Shown: positions 26,330-38,799 of the stretch, one piece after another | How positions within the stretch are numbered: position 1 is the stretch's first letter | How the letters are laid out: each line of letters opens with the position of its first letter | From: Chrysomallon squamiferum | Taxonomy: Eukaryota > Mollusca > Gastropoda > Neomphalida > Peltospiridae | NCBI GenBank assembly: GCA_012295275.1 | Contig: CM022668.1 | Span: forward strand, 1,263,637 to 1,327,636 | Direction of reading: 5' to 3' | Length of the DNA: 64,000 nucleotides | Program-made: the position numbers and the translations under genes | Notes under the pieces: model-generated | Databases searched by the model: none | What the model was told of the DNA's origin: nothing | Seen by the model: the letters and a program-made list of their open reading frames with translations, nothing else

Positions 26330-29300
26330 ATGGACGTACCTGGACGGAATCCCTGCATTTTTGTTATCTCAGTGCTGTGGATACAGTCCAACCTGGCTAA
26401 CCAGCGACTTCCTGTGCCTTGTACAGGTTTGTGATGATTCGACTTTATTAATCTCAATGCTTAAAACAACAAAACATTCAAAGATAAAAAAATAAAAAAT
26501 AAAATAAATAGATAGATAGATAGATAAACAAACAAACAAATAAATAAATGAACAGAAATAGAAATATTAATTCAATAAAAATAAAAATAGAATATTGAAA
26601 TATTTATTTTTAAATGTTATTGGTTTAGATTCCTATTTGACCGTTTTTTTGTTGAATATAATAAACACCTAATCTTAATGTGTAAGACTTCTGAGTTCGA
26701 TGTTTTTTTTCTTCTCTTTATTCATAAAGTAATTAAAAACATTAATCAAAATAGCTGATGTTATACTCCAGTGACTGTCACAAACAGATTTGTTTTTCTG
26801 TCTGACGTCTATTGAGACCTAAAAGAAACACTTCATTTATATGTCCACAATAAAACCTTCATGTAAAATTTTACAACAATACGCTGCTTAGACAATTTGA
26901 AATTTATCAAATACAGTTTTTACTTTTAAAGGTAATGTTCGAGTTTTAAAAATGTTCACGTTTAAGTGATCTCTTTGAAGCTGTTATTTTATGAGTCATT
27001 TTACTCATAAATCTTTATCTGGAGACAATCTTAAACACCTATATCTGAGTCACAATGATAGATGTAGACACATGCACGAAATTAGACGTGCCTTTCCTTT
27101 CACTCTGACTTTTGTATGTACGTGTGTCTGTTTCTGTGCGTTCGTGTGTGTGTTTGTGGCTATAAGGCCAAATAAAACAGACATATGTTAATAATAAGGA
27201 CCAAAAAATGTATGTCAAACAGTCTGTATACATGTCAGAGCGCTTGCTCATGTTTATCTATGAGTGAAACAGAGGGACAGATGTACAAAACTACGGAGAT
27301 ATAAAGAGAAGGGGGGTCAGGAATAGTAATTACGTCAACCAGAAAATTATTAAGCTGCAGTAAAACGTTTAATTTTTCACACTGCTAAGTAATAAAACGG
27401 GTAAGTAAAGACTCAGTAACACTGTCACTGAACGGAGGACCAAGCACAGAAATATTTCGTCTTTTCTTGTTTTCGTGACGCGCTGAAGGAAATGCACGTC
27501 ATCGCGTGTGTTCTGGGGGGGGGGGAGACGCGTGTGTACACAGAAGCTTTTCGGTAGCTTTCTTTTGAAAAACACACAACTAATAAATAAATAGCAACGC
27601 AGAGCGAGATTCCACGAACTGTTGCTAAATAATTGTCCTCAAAGCCACCAATCGACACATCGGCCATGTTCATAAATTCTTTTTAAAACCACAAAACCGC
27701 TCTCTTTCCTCACAAAATATGTTAGCTTTTGTAGTCAAAAATCTGTATTTTAAACAAGCATTCTAGTTTTTTAAATTAAGTTTCGAATTTCCGTTTAATA
27801 ATTATAATCAGTCCATAACGATTAACAGATAGTTAAATTTTATCAAAATCGAATAAAAAACTACTGTTTGATAGTGTGTATTTAAATGCTTCCGTTACCA
27901 TTTTCAGTTATTTTTCGTTTCCTTTAAAAAAAAAGAAAAAAGAAATGTTTCCAAAACTACAAACGAGCTAAATAATCTCTATCGTTTCTAACTGCTGTGT
28001 CTGTAGTTAAGCGCTGTCTTTGTGTTGTCTGTAGTTTTAGTACTTGCCTTCTGCAGAGTCTACAGTTTCATTTGACCAATATTTACACAATATCAATATT
28101 TACAAGAAGAAAGTTTGATGAGAATTCTGAAGGGTGTTTATAGTCGATGCGGTTCTTTGCGGCTGTGTCGCGTTCAGTCCAATTTGCGTGAACACACTAG
28201 CCCGGCTCAGTTATCAACTGTCTGTTCACACACCACGTGTAATTAATTCTGTCAATATCAGGTCCGCTCACTGGCGGTTCAGTGTTGGGTGAGATACACA
28301 GAGAGGAAATGAACGTAAGATCAGACGAGATGATTCGTAAACAGATAAGAAAATTCTGTAGTGGGCATATGTACGTGTACGAGTATCGGTTCTGTATGCG
28401 TATGTAAGTGTATGTGCGTATCTGTGTGTGTGCTTTGTATTTTATTTAAACGATTTTAACAAATTTCTTATTTAATGTCTAATTCTTAATTTTTAAAACT
28501 GATTATTAAATCAGAAATAATTATAACATATGAGCAATTGTTAAATCATATCAGCCTGAAAAGGTTTCATATTTTGTTTTCTGCTCTGTTGTAGGGATTG
28601 GCATGATGTTAAAGTACGTTGTTTTGTTGTTCTATACTTTCCTGACAAAAAAACAACAACAAACAAACAAAAACAAAACAACAAAAAAAACCCCAACAAA
28701 TGTGCAGCTTTTCAGTTTGTGGTTAATGGCTGGTCGAACTGTAAATATGAAATGTGTTATATTAAGTTTCCAAATTTTCTATTTACCTTGTAACCACACA
28801 GTTCAATTTAATATTAATTTAAACCCTCCAAGAAATGAATACTATCTGGTTATAATGTATTTCTGCAATTTGGTGAAATGTCAAGGTTTTCCCGAAGTTA
28901 TTACTGTAACGAAGAACAAGTAGAAGAAAAAAGAGAGGGGGAAAAAAAAAAAAAAAAAATAATTATCGTTGTTTAAAATGTTCTGAAATACCAGCGCTGA
29001 TTGATAATACTACATCAGGTTTTGTATTTTTCTTTTGGTGTCTTGGTTTTTCTAACAAAGAATCTACTAGACAGCAGCACATTCCAACCTGTAGCTCCCA
29101 GCTTAGGCAGTTTGTAAAGGTCAGCTTTGTCTTTGTGTGTTTTCCATTTGTTTTTCTTAACTGGACTCCTCGACTCCCGCCGTGCTCAGTCTGTTCAGAC
29201 ATCACACAGAAAGACGAACTCTGAATGTACAGGAATAAAGAAAAGTTTCAGTTCGGTCGACGTACGTTTGTGAGTTTGCCGTTTTAAAGCGACGATCTGT

Positions 29301-29624
29301 CGATTGTAGTTTCCTCCAATTCGCAAAGCATCTGAAACTTCCATATGTTTGTAATTTCAGAGAAAACTATTTACAAATGTTTACAGTGACCCCCCGTACA
29401 CCACATGAACTATACGAATCTCCGAAAAGGTGATAGGAAAACTTGCAGAGGACACCTTCGTTGTTTTTATTGTTTTTTTTACTGTTTTTGTGGGAACTTA
29501 TTTATTATTAGTAGTAAAATAACTAGTAGAAGTTGTTATAGTTGTTTCAGTCTGTCGTAGATAATGTGTACCAGAAGTAGGAGCAATACCAGAGGAACAA
29601 GCAGCATACATACACAGTCACCCT

Positions 29625-29699
<75 letters not shown>

Positions 29700-30310
29700 T
29701 ATACATATACACACATAATATGAAAAACAAACACTATTTAAAAATAAAAGTAATTTTCGTAGTATATTTTGTTGGTGGTCTCGCTAATCCAGTGCAGACC
29801 ACACTTCACCAGTTTTCCCACCCATAGCCACGGCTCGGCGCGGCAGAGCGCACTGTGCCAAACTGCTGAACACAACTCTTTTCATGCATTTGTCACCATG
29901 GCGAGCTTTGTTGGCAGTAATTTGAAGTCATATCCATAAAGGATTTACAAAACCATAAATACAGATGTTTTTCTTTTTTTTTCCGCCTCGATTGACAAGC
30001 TGTTCAAATTAAAGCGCAGACTGTTTGGAAAGTATTTGATGAACTGTCGCTGGAGGTGAATTAATTACTTACCGTGTGAGAGATCAAAGAGATTAATGTC
30101 AGGTTTCAAGTAGGTGTTCTTTCATAAGTGTCTGTCGTCAACTCAACTGCCCATCGTGTAACAGAGTAAACGTTTTGTAGTCAACCACATCGCGAGCAAT
30201 CAAAAATAAATGAAAGTAAAAATTCTGTTAAATATAAATTAAAGTTAAACCTTCTTATTACAAGAAAATTTTACATTTTTAATTTAACCACAGCTTTGAT
30301 TATAGTCCGC

Positions 30311-30372
<62 letters not shown>

Positions 30373-31884
30373 CTATAATTTCATTCTCTCACTCACTCTC
30401 AACTTATTTCTGTATATCATTCTCTTTGTTCGTTCTGTCTGTATAAGCAGTTCCTGTAATCACTGTATAGAAAAAAGGCGTGATTAAATGTTGTTGCAAT
30501 AAAGAAACTGCATTAGTTACAGTTCGTTCATTTATTACACTTCTGCTCAACATAAAACGAAATCAACCTCTGCAGAACATTTGTGAGTTCATGTTCGTCT
30601 CGGATAACATTAAAACACTCGTATTTTCAACTGTTGTTCTTTCATCTGTAAAACACGCCACAGCCCGGGGTGAATTAGGACTTTCTTTTAAAAAGTTTTT
30701 TTTTTTTCACTCCGATCGAAAGCGAGACTTCACTTCAAAGGACAATAATCGAGTATCTAATGTAGTTAACAGCAATTCAAAAGGAAGTATGTGCACGTGC
30801 TACTCTTTGAAAACAGTGTTATACATAGCTTTAATTTGTCTAATTGCCACAAAATGTAAATTTAGGCTTTTTTCTTATTTCTAGAGGTCATATTACATTA
30901 AAAAAATTATAATAATAAAATAAAAAATACACAGACACACGATAAAGCACTTACCACTTTTTTCTCAATCATGACTGACATTAGATTAGTTAACAATGTT
31001 ATTTTGTAATATGTCGATCACGGTAATAAATTCTAAAAAAGTCGTACCACATTACTTGAAATATACAAACAGCGACTGATCTCAGTGAATATCATCCGTA
31101 TTTCCTACTGGACGCTATCATCAGTGATAATTAACAAAATGTAAAACTAAAAATATGCTATCCATTTTAATAATATTAATAAACAAATACTTAACGCCCC
31201 TCCCCACGTCCCTGTTAAAAGCGTTTACTGCGGAGTGGACGCAGGATGTGTACGTCTCAAACTGTTTAGTGCCAAGAATGTCTGTGTTGTTTTATTTGTG
31301 TTTGAATGAAATTCAAAATTGGGGGGGGGTGCATGTCAAATGTTGAATGAATTAATGTCATAAAAGTTCATGCTGATAGTATGAAGTCAGGATGAATTTT
31401 CTTCGGTTAATTATCTTCTGAGATCTAAGTTCTCCTACATTATACAGTGGTGTAGGCGCATATATTTCACAGTTTTTTTTTATATTTCATTTTTATATTA
31501 TATAGATATATATACGATTAAATAACTTTTTTGCTATGTAACTGTTCTCGTTTTAATATTATGCTACATTTTTCAATTTCTGTTACATACAATCTGTAGT
31601 CATTTATTTTTGTTTTCTTATTTCTGAGACGGCCCTGTTGGTAATCTGACTGGAAATGGTTAGGTGCGTTGTTCACACACATTTCCAGTTAATGAATGTA
31701 GCTGTCTGCTTCTGTTGTAACTTTTGTCTAGAATACAGACGTCCTACTGCTGACTCTGTGCAAGTTACAAAGTATTTACACTTTATATTTGTTTCACTAC
31801 AGTTTCTGCAATATTTTATGTGAATGTGGAAACAAAAACATATAAATTATTTGGTCAGAACTGTTTTGATTTTATTTATTTATT

Positions 31885-31940
<56 letters not shown>

Positions 31941-32859
31941 CATTTTTATTATTATTAGTCTTATCATTATTATTTCTGAAGAAAGATTTGACCATATGGT
32001 AACGTTTCTTGTCTAGTTTTGTTTTGTTCTTAGTAAAAACGTGTACTAGTAAATATGAACAGACGTTGTTATCGAGACTCTGGCAGTTTCTTCGGGCAAA
32101 ATTCCACCTCCCGCTTCCATGAAAGGGAACGCGTATGCCGATGATAATAACTGATATTTACTTTTTCTTTTCTTATAGATCTGGTACCAGTTGATATTCT
32201 ACGACTGGCAGTTCCGAACATCCAGTCAGTGCCTCCTGGTGTCAGTATTATTTACGACAAATACAACCACGTGCATGCATTTACGTTTTCAAAGGAAGCT
32301 CACAGTCTGAGTTTCATGGCTGACAAAGTGTTCAAGCGATGTGGCTTCTTTCCGGAGGAGTTTTCACTGTTTTTAGTGCTAAGACTGCAACGACGTCAGA
32401 GACGAGAGGGTTGTATAATGTCGTTGTTCGACACAACGACGAACAGAAGTGTTATATCAGTGGTATTATCAAACAGACGTGTTATATTCCAGTACGCCAG
32501 CCAAACTCTTAGATTTCAGACGACAGTACTCAAAGATGGGGCGTGGCATACGATTGGTTTCAGCCTATCAGAAGACACTCTTGTTATGACGTCAGATTGC
32601 CATGATCGACGCAAGCGCCTAGTTAAAAGAGTTATCCCAGCATTCCTTCCTGTAGGAAATGCTTCATTTGTAATTGGGAAGTGCCGCAAACGAGTGTTTC
32701 AGGTGATTTTAAAACCGTTTATGTAATTTTAACATTTAGTACATTTCTGAAGAAAAATGTATTACTAGGTAGTTTATAATAAAAACATGTATGAACAGTT
32801 AATAAAAAGTATTTATTTATTTATATTTTTGGTTTCTTCTTCTTCTTCTTCTTCTTCTT

Positions 32860-32890
<31 letters not shown>

Positions 32891-35800
32891 TTATTATTAT
32901 TATTGTTGTTATTATTATTAAGTCGGCCTAATTTTATTTCGACTGAAAATAACTTAGAAATCTAAAGGATTTATTCTTTTTTAACTGAATACTGATTTCT
33001 TTGTTCATCGGGTTTTAATCTGATATTGTTTAGTTTTTCTTTTACTGAATAATAAAGTCTAAATTATCAATAATCTTAATTTATGAGTTTAATAACTGAA
33101 TAAAACAGTTTGTTGATTTAAATTAAAAACAGAAGTATATAAAACATGTATTTTATCAGATAATGATATAGTTAGTGTTTAACACTGGTTTAACACGTTT
33201 TATACAATACTGATTTTATACAATACTGATTTAATATATGACAAATACTATAATTTAATACGTTTTTAGGGATATGTCAAAGATATAATTTTGGTTCCTG
33301 GAGGAGACGCAACAGCTCGAGCTTGTCCCCCTAAAATTGAGTCACACCCAGAAATGAGCAACGTAGTTTCTACCTTTCCAGGTATATCTATTGTTATGTT
33401 AATTATTATATGTCCAGACTAGATACTTCGCTATTGTTATTAATCTCACTATCAGTAATTTAGTTGTAATAACAGTATTTTCATAAATTAATATTAAATA
33501 ATGATCAAGTAGATACGGTGCATTTAGTCTAAATAATTGAAGCAAGAACGCATAAAAGAGCAGATTTTCCCACGTTAACAACACAGCACGTACCAAATTG
33601 TCTAATTCGCATAATAATACATTCAAATTCAAAACTGAGCTAAGAAATTTAAGTTAAAGAAACTCAAACATGATTACTTTTAGGAATATAGAAATAAGGG
33701 TAATACGATGACGTAATAATTACTGTTTTAAAATTTAGCATTTTATCACCATGGAGTGTTTACTCCGGCTGGAGTGAAGTGTACTTGGAGTGACGTAGGT
33801 AACCTCGCTTTCGACACCCTGGCCCACCAGCTCAAAGTCTGCGTCAATGGAATCTGGCAAGAGGTCTCAGTGAGAACAGGTAATCAATCGAAGATCAAAG
33901 ACTTTTATTCATAGTTTTACCTTTAATGGTTTAATATCACGAATTTTATCTCCTTGGCTTTGTAAAACTAAAACAATGAAAAACGAAATGAATACAGAAC
34001 TTAGTCTTTATTATCTTGCTTTTGATTATATCGGTAATTTGATAGTTGTTATGCATTTTAATAACAGAAACGATGGGAGCATATTCTATACATAAATAAA
34101 ATAAATACATACATTTTACAGAGAAACGCAAACTGGATTATCTAGAAGAATACCAAGATATTGTTTTGCCTGCCAGTTCTATTGACGTTGAAATATTCCG
34201 GATACCTAAACAGGGCCTCTTTGCTATGTTTTCTTCTGCGAATTCTTCTAACAGAAAGAAGAGCTACTCTTCAGTTCTTAGATGGACTAATGGCGGATTC
34301 GAGCATTATCAGAAACTAAGCACAAATGCAGCACAATCATCAACGTTCTTCAGTATTGGAAAACAGGTAAATCTGGAGAAGAAAAAAAAAAATAATAATA
34401 CTAATAATAAAGTAAAAACAATAATAATTTTATTACATTATTGTTATTTTGTTTTGATTTGTTTTATTTACCTTCACTAGAAAAATATTAAAATAAATCC
34501 GTTTATCTTACATTTTCGATGATGTAAACAGCGTATATATAATATAAAGAAAGTCGCCAGATGTTTTAACTGTTCTTTTATCGCAAACAGCAAGATTCGT
34601 AGCCAAAATAAATAAAATAATAAAAGAGAAACCAATATTCAAAATTTATTTACATTATCGATCACCAACAATACACCTGGCAAATTGTCATAAAATTTAA
34701 AACAATTAAAAAACAAAAAAACCTGTGTAATTTCTGTTGTTAAACGCGTGGGGAATCTTTGGTTACGAGCTGAGGGAGAGAGGGGTTCCCTCGCCCTAAA
34801 ATTATTACAAGTACCAACATCTAAAACAAAATCCTTTATCTTTTTGTTTTCTGTTCTAGTTTTTATTTCTTCTTCTCCCAAAGTTTATATATTTTATTTA
34901 TAAATTTAAATACTTGATATCTTCGTTCACTAAACATCTAGATGTAACAGAGAGAAGTTTTCTAACCATTTATTTTTAAACGACGACACTGTGTGAATTC
35001 AGACTTGTGAAAACGCTGCTAAAACATGTTTATTTGAGTTTTATTTATTTCAGTTTTTCCTTGCAGTGGCAAACTACGGGTCATCACAGACTGAGTCGTG
35101 TAACTCCACGATCTTTCGCTGGAACAAGAAACGCAAAAAGTTCAAACTTTACCAAAATTTAGTCACGTGGACTGCGAGAGATTTTGAACATTTCGAAATT
35201 GATGGACAGCATTTTCTTGCTGTTGCAAATTATGAGAAAGGTAAAAGCAAATTACAAGTAATTACAGGTATGATATTCAAATAATAACTGAAAATGAAGA
35301 TAATTCAGTTTCCAGTGATCTGTTAGCTTATTTTTGCATTTTTTATTTCACAACTTTTATATTTGGGGTTAATATAAAAAAAAATGTGTAAAAAACATTC
35401 TGTATAACTTGAACATTTCGTTTTTATTATTTTTAAATATATATAAGTAATATCCCTACAGAACGTGTTGTTATCTCCGTTTTAACATAGATATCAATAC
35501 TTAGTGAACTTCATTTTAAAATGTAGTATATACAGAAAGTTACTTCAGGTGATGATACTCATATCAACTCATACATCTACGTCTGGGATGTGAAAAAGAG
35601 AAAATTTGTACAACATCAGAAAATAATGACAATAGGAGCGTACGACTGGACGTACTTCATGGTCAGCGGGTTTCATTTCTTGGCGCTGGCTAACGCCTTC
35701 AATGGAATGTCCACTCTGCTCTATTCCGTCATCTACTTCTGGCAGGATGGTCAGTTTGTCATGTTTCAAACTATGGAGGTACGTATCAGTATTCTCACAG

Positions 35801-35938
35801 TCACATATACATTTTCAAACGATCTAAAACTGAGGTTTCTTCGTTTGGACTTGGTCATATGGTGACTTTATTTCTAACATAACTATGCTTTACAGTTCAT
35901 TACTTTTTTTCGTTTTTTTTTTTGTTGGATTTTATTTT

Positions 35939-35985
<47 letters not shown>

Positions 35986-36945
35986 GCTTTCTATATTTAA
36001 TATTTGAATTCACTACATTCACATCTGCAGCTTCGAGTGCAAGTCTTTCAATAAATCTAAATCTCCTACAGCAGATGTTAATAAACATTTTTACAATTAA
36101 AGGTGAAAAGTATTTAATACCTGTAGAACATCAAAACAAAGTGAGAATGTTAAACTAGTTAACTAGCTTTAATTAGATTGTTAGAGTTTCAAATGAAGTA
36201 CAAATATTAAAAATTATTAAACTAACTTCATTCGAATTGTTAGTTTAAAATAAATTAAAAATATTGATTATAATTGAACTTTAATTAAATTGTCAGTTCA
36301 AAACAAAGTTAAAATATTAATCATTATTAAAGTAATTAAATGTAAAAGTATTACTGCAGACAAATGGTGCTACGGACTGGGAATATTTCACCATAAAGAA
36401 CGACGTCTTCCTTGTGGTAGCCAACGCCTTCAACTACGGACCTCAGAACTACAAGGACATTGACACTTTCTATACGAATTCGACTATTTACAGACTAAAT
36501 ATCAAAAAGAAAATATTTGAAAAGTTTCAGATCATCCCGACCTACAGGTATGTTTTTAATATTTTTACTTAACACTAAAATAGTTTTAATAAAACATTAA
36601 TTGGGAGATAACGGTCTAAGACCAAACTCTCTGTAACATTTACAAGTTGTAACAAGTATTAAAATATTTAGTATATTATTTCAGAACTGAATGTAATAGT
36701 TTTTCATGTGTTTAATGTCGCATAAACGGACAGGTACACTGCAATAATGTTTGGTGCTCTGGTGTATCTCCTGTAACTATGTTGAGATGATCCCTCGCGT
36801 TCTTCGCGCTGAAGTACGTTTTTGTAGAACTTTACCAGCGAACTTGAAAATGACAGATCTAAACGAATGTAAAGCCACAATTAATTATTAAATTAGTATA
36901 GTAGTTCTCAACTAAAAATCAGCCAAAGATCATAAAAAAAAAATG

Positions 36946-36983
<38 letters not shown>

Positions 36984-37562
36984 GAAGTAAAAAGGAGTAA
37001 AAAAAAAAAAAATAAAAAAAAAAAAAATAAATAAATAAATAAAATAAAATAAAAAGGAAAAAATAAAATAAAACAACAACAAACCGCTCCAGGATACAGA
37101 CCTATCTCTGGCAGAAAACATCCACATAAATGTGAGTCCGAGCTGTTCTCAGCCAGAGGAGATAGTAGTGGCTAAGGGGAGATAATTCAGATTTATAAAT
37201 GGTTATATTCCCGATTCTCATAAATAGACAGTTATGCTAACGCGCATACACATTACACACAACATCGTCATATTTGTACTTATGAATATTAATTGTTTTT
37301 CAGTGCTATTGACTGGGAATATTTCAGTGTAGGCGGAGATCATTTCCTGATTGTATCAAATGCACAAAATGGCGGAACTGAGAGACAGCTGGACAGTGTT
37401 GTGTATCGATGGCAGGGACTGGACAAATTCGTTCCAGTTCACAGTTTGGTAACACTACCAACAGCAGACTGGGAGTCGTTCACGATCAAAGATGACGTTT
37501 TTCTGATATGTGCAAATGCTAAAGATACTACCTCTAAAGTTGTCAAAGTTAGGTTTACTTAG
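26330..37562 (+). CDS. TSPEAR-like secreted protein: laminin-G/TSPN-like domain plus EAR repeats
   Basis: Complete coding gene, about 660 aa (human TSPEAR is about the same length). Exons: 26330-26426, 32179-32702, 33270-33381, 33739-33879, 34122-34366, 35054-35240, 35549-35778, 36360-36547, 37304-37562 (stop TAG). All junctions are GT-AG and keep frame. The start ATG heads a hydrophobic signal peptide (CIFVISVLWIQSNLA). Residues about 33-245 form the laminin-G-like sandwich (KDGAWHTIGFSLSED, FVIGKCRK). From about residue 290 to the end are EAR/EPTP repeats, each with a D-W-E-x-F strand, a FL-x-x-AN strand and an Ixx-W strand, for example AIDWEYFSVGGDHFLIVSNA. EAR repeats are predicted to form an extracellular beta-propeller that binds other proteins. 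In vertebrates TSPEAR acts in ectodermal organs; the role here is unknown. Confidence 0.9.
29627..29692. repeat. (CA)n microsatellite
   Basis: Dinucleotide run inside the intron of the TSPEAR-like gene, followed by ATATAC units. Confidence 0.95.
30313..30369. repeat. (TC)n microsatellite
   Basis: Pure dinucleotide run in the same intron; the poly Leu-Ser frame is an artefact. Confidence 0.95.
31870..31940. repeat. (TTTA)n then (TTA)n microsatellite
   Basis: Tetra- to trinucleotide run in the first coding intron of the TSPEAR-like gene. Confidence 0.95.
32833..32904. repeat. (TTC)n then (TTA)n microsatellite
   Basis: Polypyrimidine triplet run in the intron that follows the laminin-G exon of the TSPEAR-like gene. 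The TTC part is a homopurine/homopyrimidine tract. Confidence 0.95.
35941..35983. repeat. Poly-T tract of about 43 bp
   Basis: Uninterrupted T-run in an intron of the TSPEAR-like gene. It could be an old retroposed poly(A) tail on the other strand, but no element body was recognised next to it. Confidence 0.9.
36945..37078. repeat. (AAT)n and A-rich tract
   Basis: AAT microsatellite followed by an A-rich stretch with AAAT/AAATA units in the last intron of the TSPEAR-like gene. Confidence 0.9.
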
Positions 37563-37912
37563 TATTAATGTCTTTGTTTTTAGACTTTTTAAACTGATAT
37601 TTATTTATAACAAACTGTTTACATTCCTCAATTTGTGATTATATTTTTCTCTTTAAAATCCAGTTTTGTGTTATGTCATTAACTTTTTATATGATATTTC
37701 ACAAACCAATAAATACTAAACATTTTCAGCGTTCATGTGCATTTTTCTTTTTAGTTAGAATATTCATCGTAGAGACATTCATGTATACTGTTTAATTTTC
37801 AAAACCGGACAGTCTCAGATTTTTCTTTCTATTAATTTCACTCAAGTCAAAACTTACACTCTCACTCCAAATCTAAATATGTAAAAATCGGACTGTCTTT
37901 ATGATGTATAAC

Positions 37913-37955
<43 letters not shown>

Positions 37956-38117
37956 TGTGTGTGTGTGGGTGAAGACACCCAATGATATGACAGTAATGAT
38001 AATAATAACTAATAAATAATTCTGCTTATTTTATTCATTTTAAAGCGATTACAAAACAGTTATAAAAGCGTGAAGGAAACAAGACGGTTCTGTGAAGCTG
38101 CAGTCTGTCTTCTTGGT
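37563..38117. other. Convergent intergenic gap
   Basis: About 550 bp between the stops of two converging genes (TSPEAR-like on +, Pif/BMSP-like on -). AATAAA at about 37709 lies about 150 bp past the + stop and could be its polyadenylation signal. An (AAT)n run covers 37914-37954. Confidence 0.6.
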
Positions 38118-38324
38118 TCATGGGTTACACTTGTACAACGCAAACTGAAAGAGAAGAATTAAAATTATCAGCCTCATTCTAGTTAACAAGTTATACAAAG
38201 TCAAAACGGTTACGATAATCGTAGATAATTATTATTAAACTTTTTTTTTTTTTAAATTTAAAAACAGAAAAGTTAAATGAAAAAGAAAACAAAACGTGTG
38301 TCGAAAAATATTTTAAAATAAATA

Positions 38325-38359
<35 letters not shown>

Positions 38360-38763
38360 TTAAGGTGAGAAAAGAAAAAGTAACGATTGTAAAAAATAAA
38401 AATAAATAAAATTATTCACAAATGGACAGCAAAATACATTTATTAAAATAAACAGGAAACTAAATAAATGGACAAAATTTAAAATCAAATCAAACAAAAT
38501 GAGAACTCACTTCATCCAGATCTCCGTGGAAATTAGAAAATCCATCACAGGATGCAATTGTTAAAGCAGCTTGTCTCTTTTCAATGTCTCCTGCAATACA
38601 CAACAGAATAATTTAAACAACATAACCTTTTTCTAAGACTAAAGAATATTTTGAAAGTTAATAAATACTGACAACATTGATTTACAATAATACAACTGAA
38701 ATAGATCTGAAAAGAAATGTGTCTCTGTTCCTGTAACGATCTCTCTGTCTGTGTGTGTATCTA

Positions 38764-38799
<36 letters not shown>

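Larger units (their letters stand above)
26427..32178. other. First coding intron of the TSPEAR-like gene, no other gene seen
   Basis: A 5.75-kb intron holding microsatellites and short unconvincing open frames on both strands (27039, 27425, 28603, 30480 regions). A G10-type run lies near 27516. None of the frames shows a domain, and none has splice partners I could support. Confidence 0.6.

Noticed and set aside
27369-27673. Overlapping - strand frames near 27.4-27.7 kb
   Set aside because: Two overlapping frames with no domain, inside an intron of the TSPEAR-like gene, crossing a G-run; no splice partner found.
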